This document shows positions 1 through 8,548 of a stretch of 64,000 nucleotides of DNA, one piece after another. Every line of letters starts with the position of its first letter. Position 1 is the stretch's first letter. The notes below the pieces were generated by a model. That model made no database searches and was not told where the DNA came from. It worked only from the letters and a program-made list of their open reading frames with translations. The DNA is from Liquorilactobacillus mali (GTDB taxonomy: Bacteria > Bacillota > Bacilli > Lactobacillales > Lactobacillaceae): contig NZ_JQAR01000003.1 in NCBI RefSeq assembly GCF_001437155.1, positions 94,939-158,938 on the forward strand, written 5' to 3'. The translations under genes and the position numbers were made by a program.

Positions 1-1209
1 GATCTTGTTAAACTGATTATAATTCCCATGTGTTTACTCAATAGTATTGGTGTTTCAGTATTCATCTCAATATTGAATGCATATCTTTCAAACGAACAAC
101 AATTAATGGCTGTACAAACCCATAATGTATTGAATCTGACAAATGAAACTCTTCCATATTTCAGGCAGGGTCTGAATATCAATTCGGCTCAGCAAGTTTG
201 CAAAATTATCAAAAAATTCACTAATTTTGACGCTGTCGGTATTACGGATAGAGTGAATGTCCTTGCGCACATTGGCTCTGGGGAAGACCATCATCTTGCA
301 GGTCAAGCTGTTTTAACAGATTTATCAAAACACGTAATTTCTAGTGGTGAAACTAGGTATGCTTATCACCGCAATGAAATAGGATGTCCACATAAAGATT
401 GCCCCCTTGCTTCTGCGATAGTACTACCATTAAAGGTTAATAATAAGACCATTGGTGCACTTAAAATGTATTTCAACAAGGCTGAAAGTTTAACACCTGT
501 TGAAGAAAATCTTGCTATCGGCCTCGCATCGATTTTTTCTGGACAACTAGCCTTAGGAATGGCCGAGGAGCAGTCAAAATTAATTAGTGATGCGGAAATC
601 AAAGCCCTGCAAGCCCAAATAAATCCACACTTTTTTTTCAATGCTATTAATACTGTTAGTGCACTTATGCGGACAAATGTTGAACAAGCCCGTAGCTCCC
701 TAATGCAGTTGAGCACCTTTTTTCGCTCAAGCTTGCAAGGAATCTCCGAAACAGAAATTCCCTTAGAACAAGAAAAAAAACATGTAAATTCATATCTCTC
801 ACTTGAACAAACTAGGTTTCCTAAAAAATATATAATTGATTATAAAATTTCTGCGAGTCCGCAAACTAGGGTTCCACCATTTTGCATTCAAGTTTTAGTC
901 GAAAATTCAATTAGACATGCATTTCCGATTAGAAAAAGCGGTAACAAGATTACAATAATTGTTCGTGAAACAGAGCAAAATGTAGTTATTATTGTTGAAG
1001 ATAACGGAGTTGGAATTGACCCAGAATTGCTCTCACGTTTAGGTCAAGAAACAATCGAATCAAGCACAGGAACCGGAACAGCACTAGTTAATTTGAATAG
1101 AAGACTAATTGGTTTATATGGAAATGAGAGTCATTTACAGATTACAAGTTCTGAGAAGGGTACAATAATCCAAATTAATATCCCAAATAATAAGGCAGAT
1201 ACAATATAA
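1..1209 (+). CDS. lytS: LytS-type sensor histidine kinase (5'-truncated by window edge)
   Basis: The reading frame is open from base 1, so the gene begins upstream; the first ATG at 28 is internal. The visible start is the last membrane helix of the 5TM LytS sensor domain (a hydrophobic run through IPMCLLNSIGVSVFISIL). Then come a GAF-like domain (about residues 60-170 of the visible part), the dimerisation/His-box segment LQAQINPHFFFN, an N-box (VLVENSIRHAF) and a G-box (EDNGVGI) of the HATPase. LytS senses membrane potential or metabolites and phosphorylates LytR to control lrgAB. Here its partner lytR lies 3.4 kb downstream, separated by an efflux cassette transcribed mostly in the opposite direction. 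A perfect 19-bp hairpin follows the stop codon. The family call is firm; the signal is unknown. Confidence 0.93.
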   Translation, partial: DLVKLIIIPMCLLNSIGVSVFISILNAYLSNEQQLMAVQTHNVLNLTNETLPYFRQGLNINSAQQVCKIIKKFTNFDAVGITDRVNVLAHIGSGEDHHLAGQAVLTDLSKHVISSGETRYAYHRNEIGCPHKDCPLASAIVLPLKVNNKTIGALKMYFNKAESLTPVEENLAIGLASIFSGQLALGMAEEQSKLISDAEIKALQAQINPHFFFNAINTVSALMRTNVEQARSSLMQLSTFFRSSLQGISETEIPLEQEKKHVNSYLSLEQTRFPKKYIIDYKISASPQTRVPPFCIQVLVENSIRHAFPIRKSGNKITIIVRETEQNVVIIVEDNGVGIDPELLSRLGQETIESSTGTGTALVNLNRRLIGLYGNESHLQITSSEKGTIIQINIPNNKADTI

Positions 1210-1323
1210 TTTAGTTAGCCAAAGTGCTATCCACAAAATGAGCTACATCCCTTATGGTCAGGATCTTGTACACCAAGGATGGAAAATATTTTTTTAATTT
1301 TAATTCACTGGTATCCTTTATAA

Positions 1324-1371
1324 AAACTGTCCTAAAATTGCTAGTTTTATTTAGCAATTTTAGGACAGTTT
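1324..1371. terminator. Bidirectional intrinsic terminator between convergent lytS and DUF4811 gene
   Basis: Perfect 19-bp inverted repeat (1324-1342 and 1353-1371) with a 10-nt loop, A-rich on the left and T-rich on the right, lying between two convergent genes. Confidence 0.85.
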
Positions 1372-1394
1372 ACTTTGACTCAATACCTAATAAA

Positions 1395-2141
1395 TTATTT
1401 TTTTGCTTCGTTAATTAACTCCTGCAATGCTTGCTTTTTAAAATCCTTTTGTGCTTGTAGACTTGCCTTAGCTGTTAATGCTTGTTGCTCTTGTGCTGAC
1501 ATAGTCGGATTCTTAGTCATAGCTGCAGTTAGCTTCTCTTTAACTTGTGTTTCAACGTATTCCTTAGCCTGAGCCTGGACCTTTGTTTGATCTTCATTCT
1601 TAGCTAATTTTTGTAACTTCTTGGCTTGCTGCGTACTAAGGACTACCCAGTTATCATTTATTTTAAAAGTATTGTAATGACGAATTAACTTGTGATCATT
1701 ACCTGAGATCCCAAACCAGAATTTGTAGAACTTGTTTTTATATTCCCACCTTAGTGTTTTGGTAACGAGTTTTGCAGTTCCAGCCGTCTTTTTGATCTTG
1801 TTTTGCGTCTTCGCAGGATCTGGATTAGTTGTAGTTGCTTTTTTCTGATTTGATTTGCTCTTATAGATATAGACCTTTTCTTTACCTGAAGTGCCAACTG
1901 TTTGGTACAACAGTAAATTAATTTGTTTTGAAGAAGCCGCTGAAACTAACTTGCTGCTTTTGACGGTCTCCACCTTATGCATTCCAAAGTGATGTCGATC
2001 ATTTTCGATCATAAAAATCATTGAAATTATTAAACCCAAAGCAAAAACAATACTCAGAATATTCCGCAAAAAAGCTTTATCAATACTAATCATTGAAGCA
2101 AATAATAATATCGCACAGATTATTAAACTAAAAATTATCAT
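1395..2141 (-). CDS. DUF4811 domain membrane protein, partner of MFS pump
   Basis: 248-aa protein of unknown function. The N-terminus has two membrane helices (about residues 1-17 and 24-46). A lysine/glutamine-rich, presumably cytoplasmic or extracytoplasmic soluble part follows, with an alanine- and lysine-rich, probably helical C-terminus. It matches what I know as DUF4811 proteins, which in lactobacilli sit next to DHA2-type drug exporters. Its start codon overlaps the MFS stop codon by one base (TAATG), so the two are translationally coupled and almost certainly work together. Catalytic motifs are not visible. The function could be pump assembly or substrate coupling; that is inference from the linkage only. 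Confidence 0.85.
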   Translation of the reverse strand: MIIFSLIICAILLFASMISIDKAFLRNILSIVFALGLIISMIFMIENDRHHFGMHKVETVKSSKLVSAASSKQINLLLYQTVGTSGKEKVYIYKSKSNQKKATTTNPDPAKTQNKIKKTAGTAKLVTKTLRWEYKNKFYKFWFGISGNDHKLIRHYNTFKINDNWVVLSTQQAKKLQKLAKNEDQTKVQAQAKEYVETQVKEKLTAAMTKNPTMSAQEQQALTAKASLQAQKDFKKQALQELINEAKK

Positions 2142-3622
2142 TATTTGTCACCCCCAACGGCTTGCTTTTTATGCAACATTTCATTTGGGGTACTGCTACT
2201 TACGAAGAAGGCAACTAAGAGACCAATTGCACTGAAACCTAAAGCCACAATAAATGCTGCGTGATATCCGCCTAAAGTTGCTGAAAAAGCAGCATTCTTG
2301 TAAGCCAACGGATCGGATTTAAGTAGTGCTTTAGCTGGCATGTCATTCTTTGTAACATTTGATAAAATACTGATTAAAATAGCTGTACCTACTGAAGCAG
2401 CCACCTGTCTAATCGTATTATTTACAGCGGTCCCATTACTCATCATCTTGATAGGCAATGCATTCATCCCAGAAGTTGTCACGGTCATCATTGACATCGC
2501 TATCCCTGCCATCCTGATCGCATAAAGTGAAATTATATAAATTAACGGTGTTGTCTTCGTAACAAACATAAATGGAATTGTCCCCACCGTTAATAGGAAC
2601 AGACCTGTAATCGCTAAACGTTTTGCTCCAATCCTATCAAAAGCACGACCTGCAATTGGGCTCAAGATTCCCATCATCAAGGCACCTGGTAGTAATGTAA
2701 GCCCAGAATGAAAAGCACTTTCACCTCTAACAGTCTGCAAGTATAATGGTAACACCATTTCGACACCAATCATTGCCATCATTAAAACAGAGCACAGGAG
2801 TGCAGCGATTGAAAATTCCGAATTTTTTAACACTCTTAAGTCTAAGAATGGTTTTTCCAAACGTAATTGGCGAATACCGAAGGTTACAACAAAGAGTACA
2901 CCTACGACGATTCCAACTATGACAACTGAACTTCCCCAACCTTTTTCACCCACTTCAGAAAATCCATAAAGTAAGCTACCAAAGCCGACTGTTGAAAGTA
3001 TAGCCGAAAACCAATCTAATTTGACTTTGTGTGTTGGTAAGACACTCTTCATCAACCAGAAACCAGCAATAACTACAATTGCAGAAATCGGAATTAAGAT
3101 CCCAAACAAAGCTCTCCAATTATAATTGTCAATAACCCAACCAGAAAGTGTTGGGCCAATAGCAGGTGCTACACCAATAACTAGTCCAGCCATTCCCATT
3201 GCGGCTCCACGCTTATTAGCAGGAAAGATCGTTAACATCAGCGTCTGAAGCAGTGGCATTGTCACACCAACCCCCAGAGCCTGCACCAATCTACCAGCTA
3301 ATAAAAAGCTAAAACTGGGCGCTGTATAGCAAATTATTGTTCCTATTAAGAAAACAAACATTGCACTTTGATACAATATTTTTGAATTTATTCTTGTTGT
3401 AAGCCAGGCACTAATTGGTATCATTACACCACTAACCATCATGAAACCTGATGACAGCCATTGAACAGTAGATGTATTAATATCAAAACTCTTCATAAGA
3501 GTCGGAAACGCTGTTGTTAAAATGGTTTGATTTAGTACAGTACAAAACGAACCAACCAATAATAAAGTCACGAGAAGCACTCTATTATATGGATTTCCGT
3601 TCTGATCAATTGCTTTATCCAA
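2141..3622 (-). CDS. DHA2-family (EmrB/LmrB-like) multidrug MFS exporter, 14 TM
   Basis: 493-aa drug:proton antiporter. Visible family features: a first helix with LNQTILTTAFPTLMKSF, the DHA2 motif around WLSSGFMMVSGVMIPISAWL, motif C-like GVAPAIGPTLSGWVID, and enough hydrophobic segments for 14 TMs. The longest ORF would start at a TTG at 3646. A second TTG at 3622 has an AAGGGAGA Shine-Dalgarno about 9 nt upstream, so I prefer 3622 (MDKAIDQNG...). It is divergent from a MerR-type regulator, and its -35 box lies inside the shared palindrome (see 3731-3751), so regulation by that MerR protein is likely. The substrate cannot be read from sequence; cationic drugs, bile salts or organic toxins are typical of the family. 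Confidence 0.93.
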   Translation of the reverse strand: MDKAIDQNGNPYNRVLLVTLLLVGSFCTVLNQTILTTAFPTLMKSFDINTSTVQWLSSGFMMVSGVMIPISAWLTTRINSKILYQSAMFVFLIGTIICYTAPSFSFLLAGRLVQALGVGVTMPLLQTLMLTIFPANKRGAAMGMAGLVIGVAPAIGPTLSGWVIDNYNWRALFGILIPISAIVVIAGFWLMKSVLPTHKVKLDWFSAILSTVGFGSLLYGFSEVGEKGWGSSVVIVGIVVGVLFVVTFGIRQLRLEKPFLDLRVLKNSEFSIAALLCSVLMMAMIGVEMVLPLYLQTVRGESAFHSGLTLLPGALMMGILSPIAGRAFDRIGAKRLAITGLFLLTVGTIPFMFVTKTTPLIYIISLYAIRMAGIAMSMMTVTTSGMNALPIKMMSNGTAVNNTIRQVAASVGTAILISILSNVTKNDMPAKALLKSDPLAYKNAAFSATLGGYHAAFIVALGFSAIGLLVAFFVSSSTPNEMLHKKQAVGGDK

Positions 3623-3709
3623 TTTAAGTTCTCTCCCTTTTACCAAATATTTAATAATTTTCAGTATTAATTTTCTTTATATGAAAAAATACAGTTCTTA
3701 CTTTTGTAA

Positions 3710-3738
3710 ATCATATACTCATCTTTTTTCTTTGTCAA
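3710..3738 (-). promoter_or_regulatory. Promoter of MFS-DUF4811 operon
   Basis: On the minus strand, TTGACA (3738-3733), a 17-nt spacer and TATGAT (3715-3710). The -35 hexamer is the left arm of the shared palindrome. Confidence 0.7.
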
Positions 3739-3751
3739 ATTAATTGACAAA
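3731..3751. promoter_or_regulatory. Palindromic operator shared by divergent promoters
   Basis: TTTGTCAA (3731-3738) and TTGACAAA (3744-3751) form an 8-bp inverted repeat with a 5-nt centre. Each arm contains the -35 TTGACA of one of the two divergent promoters, so one bound dimer could block both. The MerR-like protein encoded at 3803 is the obvious candidate binder. Confidence 0.65.
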
Positions 3752-3771
3752 TAAGTAATAAAAGTTACAAT
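3744..3771 (+). promoter_or_regulatory. Promoter of MerR-family regulator gene
   Basis: TTGACA (3744-3749), 16-nt spacer, TACAAT (3766-3771). The spacer is of ordinary length and not the stretched 19-20 nt of classical MerR-activated promoters, which fits autorepression better than activation. Confidence 0.6.
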
Positions 3772-3802
3772 TATTGAATATAAACTTACAAAGGGGACTA
3801 TT

Positions 3803-4276
3803 ATGGATAGTGCACAAAATAATATTTACGTTGATAGATTCAAGGATATCCTGAAACATGAACACTTTCTTTTAGGAATTGGCGAGATATCAAAGGCAAC
3901 AGGCGTCTCGCAGCGTCAACTACGCTATTGGGAAGAAAAAGGTTATATAAAATCCGAAGAAGACACAGATGATTCGAAGAACTGTGATCGCCGCCATCGA
4001 AAATACAGCCATTTTACTTTTTTTAAAGTATCCATGATTCAATCTTTTATCAATGATGGCTATACTTTGAGTGCGGCCGTACAAAAAACCAATGCTCACA
4101 GTCTTTTGAGCAAAGCTGTAAAACAATTTTTAAAAGAAAGAATTTTGGATGTAACTGTTGTACAGGATGGCTATGAGCTAGATCTAGGACCAATAGATGA
4201 TGTACCTGGCAAACACGTATACGCCGTTATTCAAAAAAATGCAAAAGCAAAGCTTATTTTGAAGGACTTTTCATAG
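3803..4276 (+). CDS. MerR-family transcriptional regulator of the adjacent efflux genes
   Basis: 157-aa DNA-binding protein. A winged-HTH MerR signature lies at about residues 25-50 (GEISKATGVSQRQLRYWEEKG), followed by a helical segment and a C-terminal effector part with no cysteine metal-binding motif, so it is not a metal sensor of the CueR/ZntR type. The start is supported by AAAGGGGAC 5-10 nt upstream. The gene is divergent from the MFS/DUF4811 operon and shares its operator region. The ligand is unknown; a drug-like or membrane-active compound would fit the neighbour. MerR identity is firm, the regulatory link is inferred from arrangement. Confidence 0.9.
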   Translation: MDSAQNNIYVDRFKDILKHEHFLLGIGEISKATGVSQRQLRYWEEKGYIKSEEDTDDSKNCDRRHRKYSHFTFFKVSMIQSFINDGYTLSAAVQKTNAHSLLSKAVKQFLKERILDVTVVQDGYELDLGPIDDVPGKHVYAVIQKNAKAKLILKDFS

Positions 4277-4620
4277 CATAGAAGTATGTTATAAGTTAGT
4301 ATACTTGGGTACTAATGTGAAATTACGAGCATAACGAGTCCCTTTCAATAAATAATTTCAAAATCAGATGAAGAATTTTTAAATTATGAACACAATCTAT
4401 CCAAAACAAACGAGAAGTTTTTTCAGAACTTAATTCTTAGTCCATCTCTATTCTCCAAACTGTGCACTATGCTTCTAATCTCAAACTGATTTATTCAATA
4501 ATTTTTATCATTTCATTTTTCTTTATTATGTACAACGTTATACTTGTTCTTCACCCCACAGACGACTTTGCTGTATAATTACCGTGTATTTACCATAACC
4601 GTCTTCTGGAGGAAAATAAA
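4277..4620 (+). promoter_or_regulatory. Gene-free region carrying the lytR promoter
   Basis: 344 bases without a credible ORF. A good -10 TATAAT lies at 4574-4579, with only a weak -35 candidate (TTCACC at 4550-4555, 18-nt spacer), as expected for an activated promoter. Nothing else recognisable. Confidence 0.45.
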
Positions 4621-5349
4621 ATGAACGTACTTATTATTGATGATGAACCTCTTGCACGCAACGAATTAGACTTCCTTTTAAAACAAAATATTGCGGTGAC
4701 AACTACATATCAAGCAGAAAGTATCCAAGAAGCACTCGATATTATCTTAAATGAAAAAATTGACTTGCTATTTTTGGATATCTCTTTAAATAATGAGAAC
4801 GGCTTCAAGTTGGCCAATGAACTCAATCAATTGGCTGTTTCTCCTCTTGTGATTTTTGCTACTGCTTATTCAAATTATGCTGTTCAGGCTTTTGATATCA
4901 ATGCTATTGACTACATCTTAAAACCGTTTGAACAAACTAGAATCAACCAAGCAATTAAGAAAGCCCAAGTGGCTATTTTAAGTAGAGCTGAACCAAAAGA
5001 TGAAACTACAATCCCCGACAAGAATCGTTTTATTTCAATTCCAACTGAAGATCGTACGGTAGTAATAAAAAGTAATGAAGTCGTTTCGGCAGTCACTGAA
5101 AATGGACTTCTATCAATTTACACAAAGGACAATACCTACGTTTCACATGAAACTCTCTCATGGCTACGTGAATACTTGGATCAACAAAACTTTGTACAGG
5201 TTCACCGCAGTTCAATCGTTAATATTAATAATATTGTTGAAGTCCAGCCCTGGTTCAATCACAATTTTATACTAATATTAACTAACAAACAGCGCATACC
5301 AGTGGGACGTTCTTATTTAAAGGGCTTAAAATCTATTCTAAATATGTAG
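4621..5349 (+). CDS. lytR: LytR/AgrA-family response regulator (LytTR DNA-binding domain)
   Basis: 242-aa response regulator. The receiver domain (1-120) shows the acidic pair D7-D8, phospho-acceptor D53 (LLFLDIS), the conserved T/A in IFATAYS and K in DYILKPF. The C-terminal LytTR domain (about 137-242) includes FVQVHRSSIVN and the closing GRSYLKGL. The start ATG has TGGAGG at a good distance. It directly precedes lrgAB (125 nt), the classical target of LytSR, so it should activate lrgAB in response to LytS at 1-1209. The family is firm; which membrane signal is sensed is not visible. Confidence 0.95.
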   Translation: MNVLIIDDEPLARNELDFLLKQNIAVTTTYQAESIQEALDIILNEKIDLLFLDISLNNENGFKLANELNQLAVSPLVIFATAYSNYAVQAFDINAIDYILKPFEQTRINQAIKKAQVAILSRAEPKDETTIPDKNRFISIPTEDRTVVIKSNEVVSAVTENGLLSIYTKDNTYVSHETLSWLREYLDQQNFVQVHRSSIVNINNIVEVQPWFNHNFILILTNKQRIPVGRSYLKGLKSILNM

Positions 5350-5473
5350 CGCTCCATTCATCCCATCAAATAAGCAGTTCACTCCCATTTTTTTACATTT
5401 AACCCCAAAATTAGACTTTTTTGTATCATCTTACGTTATCCTTGCTTTGAAAATAATTAAAGGAGGATGATTT

Positions 5474-5950
5474 ATGATGAATTCAAAAAAGAATGGAGCT
5501 CCTATTCTGTTACAGATGGGTATATACTCAGCTATTCTCTTTGTCTCAAACATTATCTCTAGCCTATTCCCGGCATCAATGCCTGTTCCCACCCCAGTTA
5601 TTGGTCTAATAATCTTATACTCCCTCTTAACATTTAAAATTATCAGAATTGAGTGGGTTGAATCTTTAGGTGCATTTCTCATCAGCATCATTGGCTTTCT
5701 TTTTGTACCATCCGGTATTTCTCTCGCAGCTAACTTAGACGTAATGAAAACCGCTGGTGTACAGCTCGTTTTGGTCGTCTTTTTCTCAACAATCATTTTA
5801 TTAGTTGTCACAGCGTATACAACCCGTCTCTTTATCTTCTTGCACACACGCCAAGAAAGAACTAAGCAACGGAGAATAATCACAAAGAAAATATACGCTG
5901 AAAAAACCCAATTAACGAATGGAGATGATCGCAATGGCAATGTTTACTAA
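5474..5950 (+). CDS. lrgA: LrgA/CidA-family holin-like membrane protein
   Basis: 158-aa membrane protein of the CidA/LrgA family. Four hydrophobic segments span about residues 10-125, including the family signature around ISSLFPASMPVPTPVIGLIILY. A basic cytoplasmic tail follows. AGGAGG is 7 nt before the first of two adjacent ATGs (5474, 5477). It overlaps lrgB by 17 nt, so the pair is translationally coupled. LrgAB modulates murein hydrolase activity and, in several Firmicutes, pyruvate uptake under LytSR control. The gene follows lytR, which supports this assignment. Confidence 0.92.
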   Translation: MMNSKKNGAPILLQMGIYSAILFVSNIISSLFPASMPVPTPVIGLIILYSLLTFKIIRIEWVESLGAFLISIIGFLFVPSGISLAANLDVMKTAGVQLVLVVFFSTIILLVVTAYTTRLFIFLHTRQERTKQRRIITKKIYAEKTQLTNGDDRNGNVY

Positions 5951-6656
5951 CCTTTTTTTTGGAATCTTTCTTTCGCTGTTCGTATATCTGATAGGCCAGC
6001 AACTATTCAAGAAATTCAAAGGTTTCTTCTTATTTCAGCCATTATTTGTTGCAATGTTATTGGGTATTTTTATACTATTCGCACTCTCGAAATTTCTAAA
6101 TATAAATATCGCCACCTTTTATCAAAAAGCTTACAAGCCTGGAGGAGATATTCTTTTCTGGTTTTTAAGCCCCGCAACTATTGCATTTGCAATTCCCTTA
6201 TACAAGAGAAATGATATTGTTAAAAAATATTGGAAAGATATTTTGGCTGGTTTATTGATTGGAACAACACTTTCCTTAGTATTGATTATCGTTTTTTCAA
6301 AACTTATAGGACTTAGTCATACCAGCATTGCATCAATGCTTCCTCAAGCAGCAACTACCGCAATTGCATTGCCTATCTCAACTGCAATTGGCGGCAATGC
6401 ATCAATCACTGCAATGGCTTGCATTCTAAATGCTGTCATTATCTATGCTCTTGGGAAGTATCTCTTTAAAATCTTTCACTTAGGCTCTGAGCCGATTGGT
6501 GCTGGGCTTGGACTAGGGACGTCTGGTCACACAATTGGTGCTGCCTTTGCACTTGAATTGGGATCTGTAGAAGGCTCAATGGCAGCCATTGCGGTTGTTG
6601 TGATCGGTGCAGTTGTTGATTTATTAGTACCCATAGTTTCACATATTTTCTTGTGA
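5934..6656 (+). CDS. lrgB: LrgB-family membrane protein (antiholin-like / pyruvate transport partner)
   Basis: 240-aa polytopic membrane protein. Family landmarks: the segment around ATTAIALPISTAIGG and the glycine-rich GTSGHTIGAAFA near the C-terminus, with about six to seven helices. Three in-frame ATGs are possible (5919, 5934, 5940). GGAG at 5921-5924 favours 5934, overlapping the end of lrgA. With LrgA it forms a membrane complex controlling autolysis or pyruvate flux, by family knowledge. A strong 17-bp hairpin 65 nt downstream ends the operon. Confidence 0.93.
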   Translation: MAMFTNLFFGIFLSLFVYLIGQQLFKKFKGFFLFQPLFVAMLLGIFILFALSKFLNINIATFYQKAYKPGGDILFWFLSPATIAFAIPLYKRNDIVKKYWKDILAGLLIGTTLSLVLIIVFSKLIGLSHTSIASMLPQAATTAIALPISTAIGGNASITAMACILNAVIIYALGKYLFKIFHLGSEPIGAGLGLGTSGHTIGAAFALELGSVEGSMAAIAVVVIGAVVDLLVPIVSHIFL

Positions 6657-6720
6657 TTTTTTAATTAGAAAGCTGCAATTTAAAATATTAGGAAGAGGCT
6701 TGCTACAAAGCAGCAACCAA

Positions 6721-6762
6721 GAAATCCCCCCAAAGTTAAAGTAAAAACTTTGGGGGGATTTC
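6721..6762 (+). terminator. Hairpin terminator after lrgAB
   Basis: Perfect 17-bp inverted repeat (6721-6737 and 6746-6762) with an 8-nt loop and a C6/G6 core. The T-run is short, so it may act from both sides. Confidence 0.7.
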
Positions 6763-6880
6763 ACATGCAGGCGACACACCTTTTCCCACATAATTTTCCT
6801 AATCAGATTATCGAATATGTTCCTTCTGCCCTAAAAACCTAACCAATGTCCAGTGATCACATCTGAAAGACTAAAAATCA

Positions 6881-7327
6881 TTAATTTTCTGGATCAATTC
6901 TCCTACCAATGCTCTTTATCAAGGACACATCATTTTTATATTCTTGTGATGTCATGTCAACATTCGCAAAACACGAAGTTAACTTACCTTTAATCTCATA
7001 CTTCTTATTCTTACCTTTTTTCGACAAGGTAATATAAACCCGACGCCCATCTTCTTCGCTGTGTTTACGTTCTATCCAGCCATCTTTTTCCATTCTCTTT
7101 AATAAAGGTGTTAAGGTCCCATTGTCAAGGCTCAACTTTGCCCCAATCTCCTTAATCATCATAGGCTCACCATTCTCCCACAATGTTAAAAGGGTAATAT
7201 ACTGTGGATACGTTAACTTGTATTCCTTCAGTGCACTAGCATAAAACTTATTATAGATCTTTTGTGCTGTATAAATAGCAAAACAAAGCTCATCGTCTAA
7301 TTTATCTGGCTTATGATCTAATCCCAT
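6881..7327 (-). CDS. MarR-family regulator, OhrR-like peroxide sensor
   Basis: 148-aa winged-helix dimer protein. Three successive ATGs are possible (7333, 7330, 7327); AAGGAG at 7340-7335 sits 7 nt from the third. With that start the only cysteine near the N-terminus is residue 15 in LDDELCFAIY, the position and context of the peroxide-reactive Cys15 of OhrR. The wHTH follows (KEIGAKLSLDNGTLTPLLKRME) and then the wing HSEEDGRRVYITLS. A YPQYITLL segment resembles the Tyr region that hydrogen-bonds the OhrR cysteine. No ohr gene is adjacent; the divergent neighbour is an aldo/keto reductase that it probably represses. The MarR family is certain; organic-hydroperoxide or electrophile sensing is likely. 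Confidence 0.9.
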   Translation of the reverse strand: MGLDHKPDKLDDELCFAIYTAQKIYNKFYASALKEYKLTYPQYITLLTLWENGEPMMIKEIGAKLSLDNGTLTPLLKRMEKDGWIERKHSEEDGRRVYITLSKKGKNKKYEIKGKLTSCFANVDMTSQEYKNDVSLIKSIGRRIDPEN

Positions 7328-7516
7328 CATCATTCTCCTTCTTCCGCAAGATATCGTTACTTATTATACAATTAAACACTCACAATTCCGATGTTTTTTT
7401 TAGTAAAAAAATAAAATCCTATTAGCAGACTTTTATAAACTGTTTATCCAAATTTTCCAAAAAACTATGTCTACCACTACCTTTTTTATTATAGCATTTT
7501 ATTTCATGATAGTTGT

Positions 7517-7577
7517 AAAATAAAGCGTTTAACTTTCTTGCTTTATTTTGAAGTTGTTTCGCAACTTACCATATTAT
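7517..7577 (+). promoter_or_regulatory. Operator/promoter region of the aldo/keto reductase gene
   Basis: A possible promoter has TTGAAG (7548-7553), an 18-nt spacer and TATTAT (7572-7577). Two inverted repeats overlap it: a 10-bp one, AAAATAAAGC (7517-7526) with GCTTTATTTT (7540-7549), and AAGTTG-N5-CAACTT (7551-7567). They are candidate binding sites for the divergent MarR/OhrR-like protein. Confidence 0.5.
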
Positions 7578-7636
7578 CCGGTAATGTAGTAAAATGGTAC
7601 CAGTAGTTTATAAATACTTGGAAGCGAGGTTTTTCG

Positions 7637-8491
7637 ATGAAAAGTTTGATAGATACTTATACTTTAAATAACGGTATAAAGATACCAATTGTTGGCTTCG
7701 GCACATGGCAAACACCTGATGGAGCAATTGCAAAAGTAGCCGTGAAGTCTGCACTATCCTCAGGGTATCGCCATATTGATACTGCTGAAATGTATGGAAA
7801 TGAAAAAAGTATTGGAGCAGCTATTAAAGAAAGCGGCGTTTCCCGCAACAGTCTTTTCATAACAAGTAAGCTGTCTAATTCTGCTCACAGTTATGAAAAA
7901 GCAACCGCAGCTATTGAAAAATCGTTGAAAGATCTTCAAGTTTCAAGCCTAGATCTTTTTTTGATTCATTGGCCAAATCCCAAGATGTTTCGTGATGCTG
8001 ATTGGGAAAAACATCTACAAGATACTTGGCGCGCCTTAGAAGACTCATATAAGGCAGGAAAGCTAAAAGCTATTGGTGTTTCCAATTTTAAAAAACATCA
8101 TTTTGATATTTTGAAAGAGACACAGACAGTTAAGCCAATGGTCAACCAGATTCGAATCTGTCCTGGAGATTACAATGCACAACTTATCAATTATTGTAAG
8201 AGTGAGGACATTTTGCTAGAAGCTTACAGTCCTTTGGGTACAGGAAAGATTTTTACAGATGAGACAATGAAAAAACTTGCTGAAAAAAATAACAGGACAG
8301 TTGCTCAGATCTGTCTTCGTTGGTCTTTACAACATGGTTTCTTACCTCTACCTAAATCAATTCATGAAGATCGAATCGAAGAAAATTCTCATTTGTTTGA
8401 TTTTGAATTATCTGCACCTGATATGTCTACAATTGACAGTTTGAAGGATATTGTTGGCTATGTCTCAGATCCCGATACAGCTGAATTCTAG
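7637..8491 (+). CDS. Aldo/keto reductase (AKR5-like, 2,5-diketo-D-gluconate reductase type)
   Basis: 284-aa NADPH-dependent TIM-barrel reductase. The catalytic tetrad is visible as D48 (HIDTAEMYGNE), Y53, K78 (ITSKLS) and H111 (LIHWPNP). The C-terminal cofactor segment LPLPKSIHEDRIEEN is also typical. The length is standard. Such enzymes reduce aldehydes and small ketones, for example methylglyoxal and lipid-peroxidation products. The gene is divergent from an OhrR-like MarR gene, suggesting induction by reactive electrophiles or peroxides. A paralogue lies at 40413-41252. The natural substrate cannot be told from sequence. Confidence 0.95.
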   Translation: MKSLIDTYTLNNGIKIPIVGFGTWQTPDGAIAKVAVKSALSSGYRHIDTAEMYGNEKSIGAAIKESGVSRNSLFITSKLSNSAHSYEKATAAIEKSLKDLQVSSLDLFLIHWPNPKMFRDADWEKHLQDTWRALEDSYKAGKLKAIGVSNFKKHHFDILKETQTVKPMVNQIRICPGDYNAQLINYCKSEDILLEAYSPLGTGKIFTDETMKKLAEKNNRTVAQICLRWSLQHGFLPLPKSIHEDRIEENSHLFDFELSAPDMSTIDSLKDIVGYVSDPDTAEF

Positions 8492-8548
8492 ATTAAATTA
8501 TCTTTAGGTTCGGATTTTTCATTCAGTTTGAAAAAAGGAAGCGTATTT

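Noticed and set aside
366..716. 116-aa minus-strand ORF within lytS
   Set aside because: Antisense shadow of the GAF/HisKA region.
5431..5940. 169-aa minus-strand ORF opposite lrgA
   Set aside because: Mirror image of the hydrophobic lrgA frame, which has a perfect SD and family motifs.
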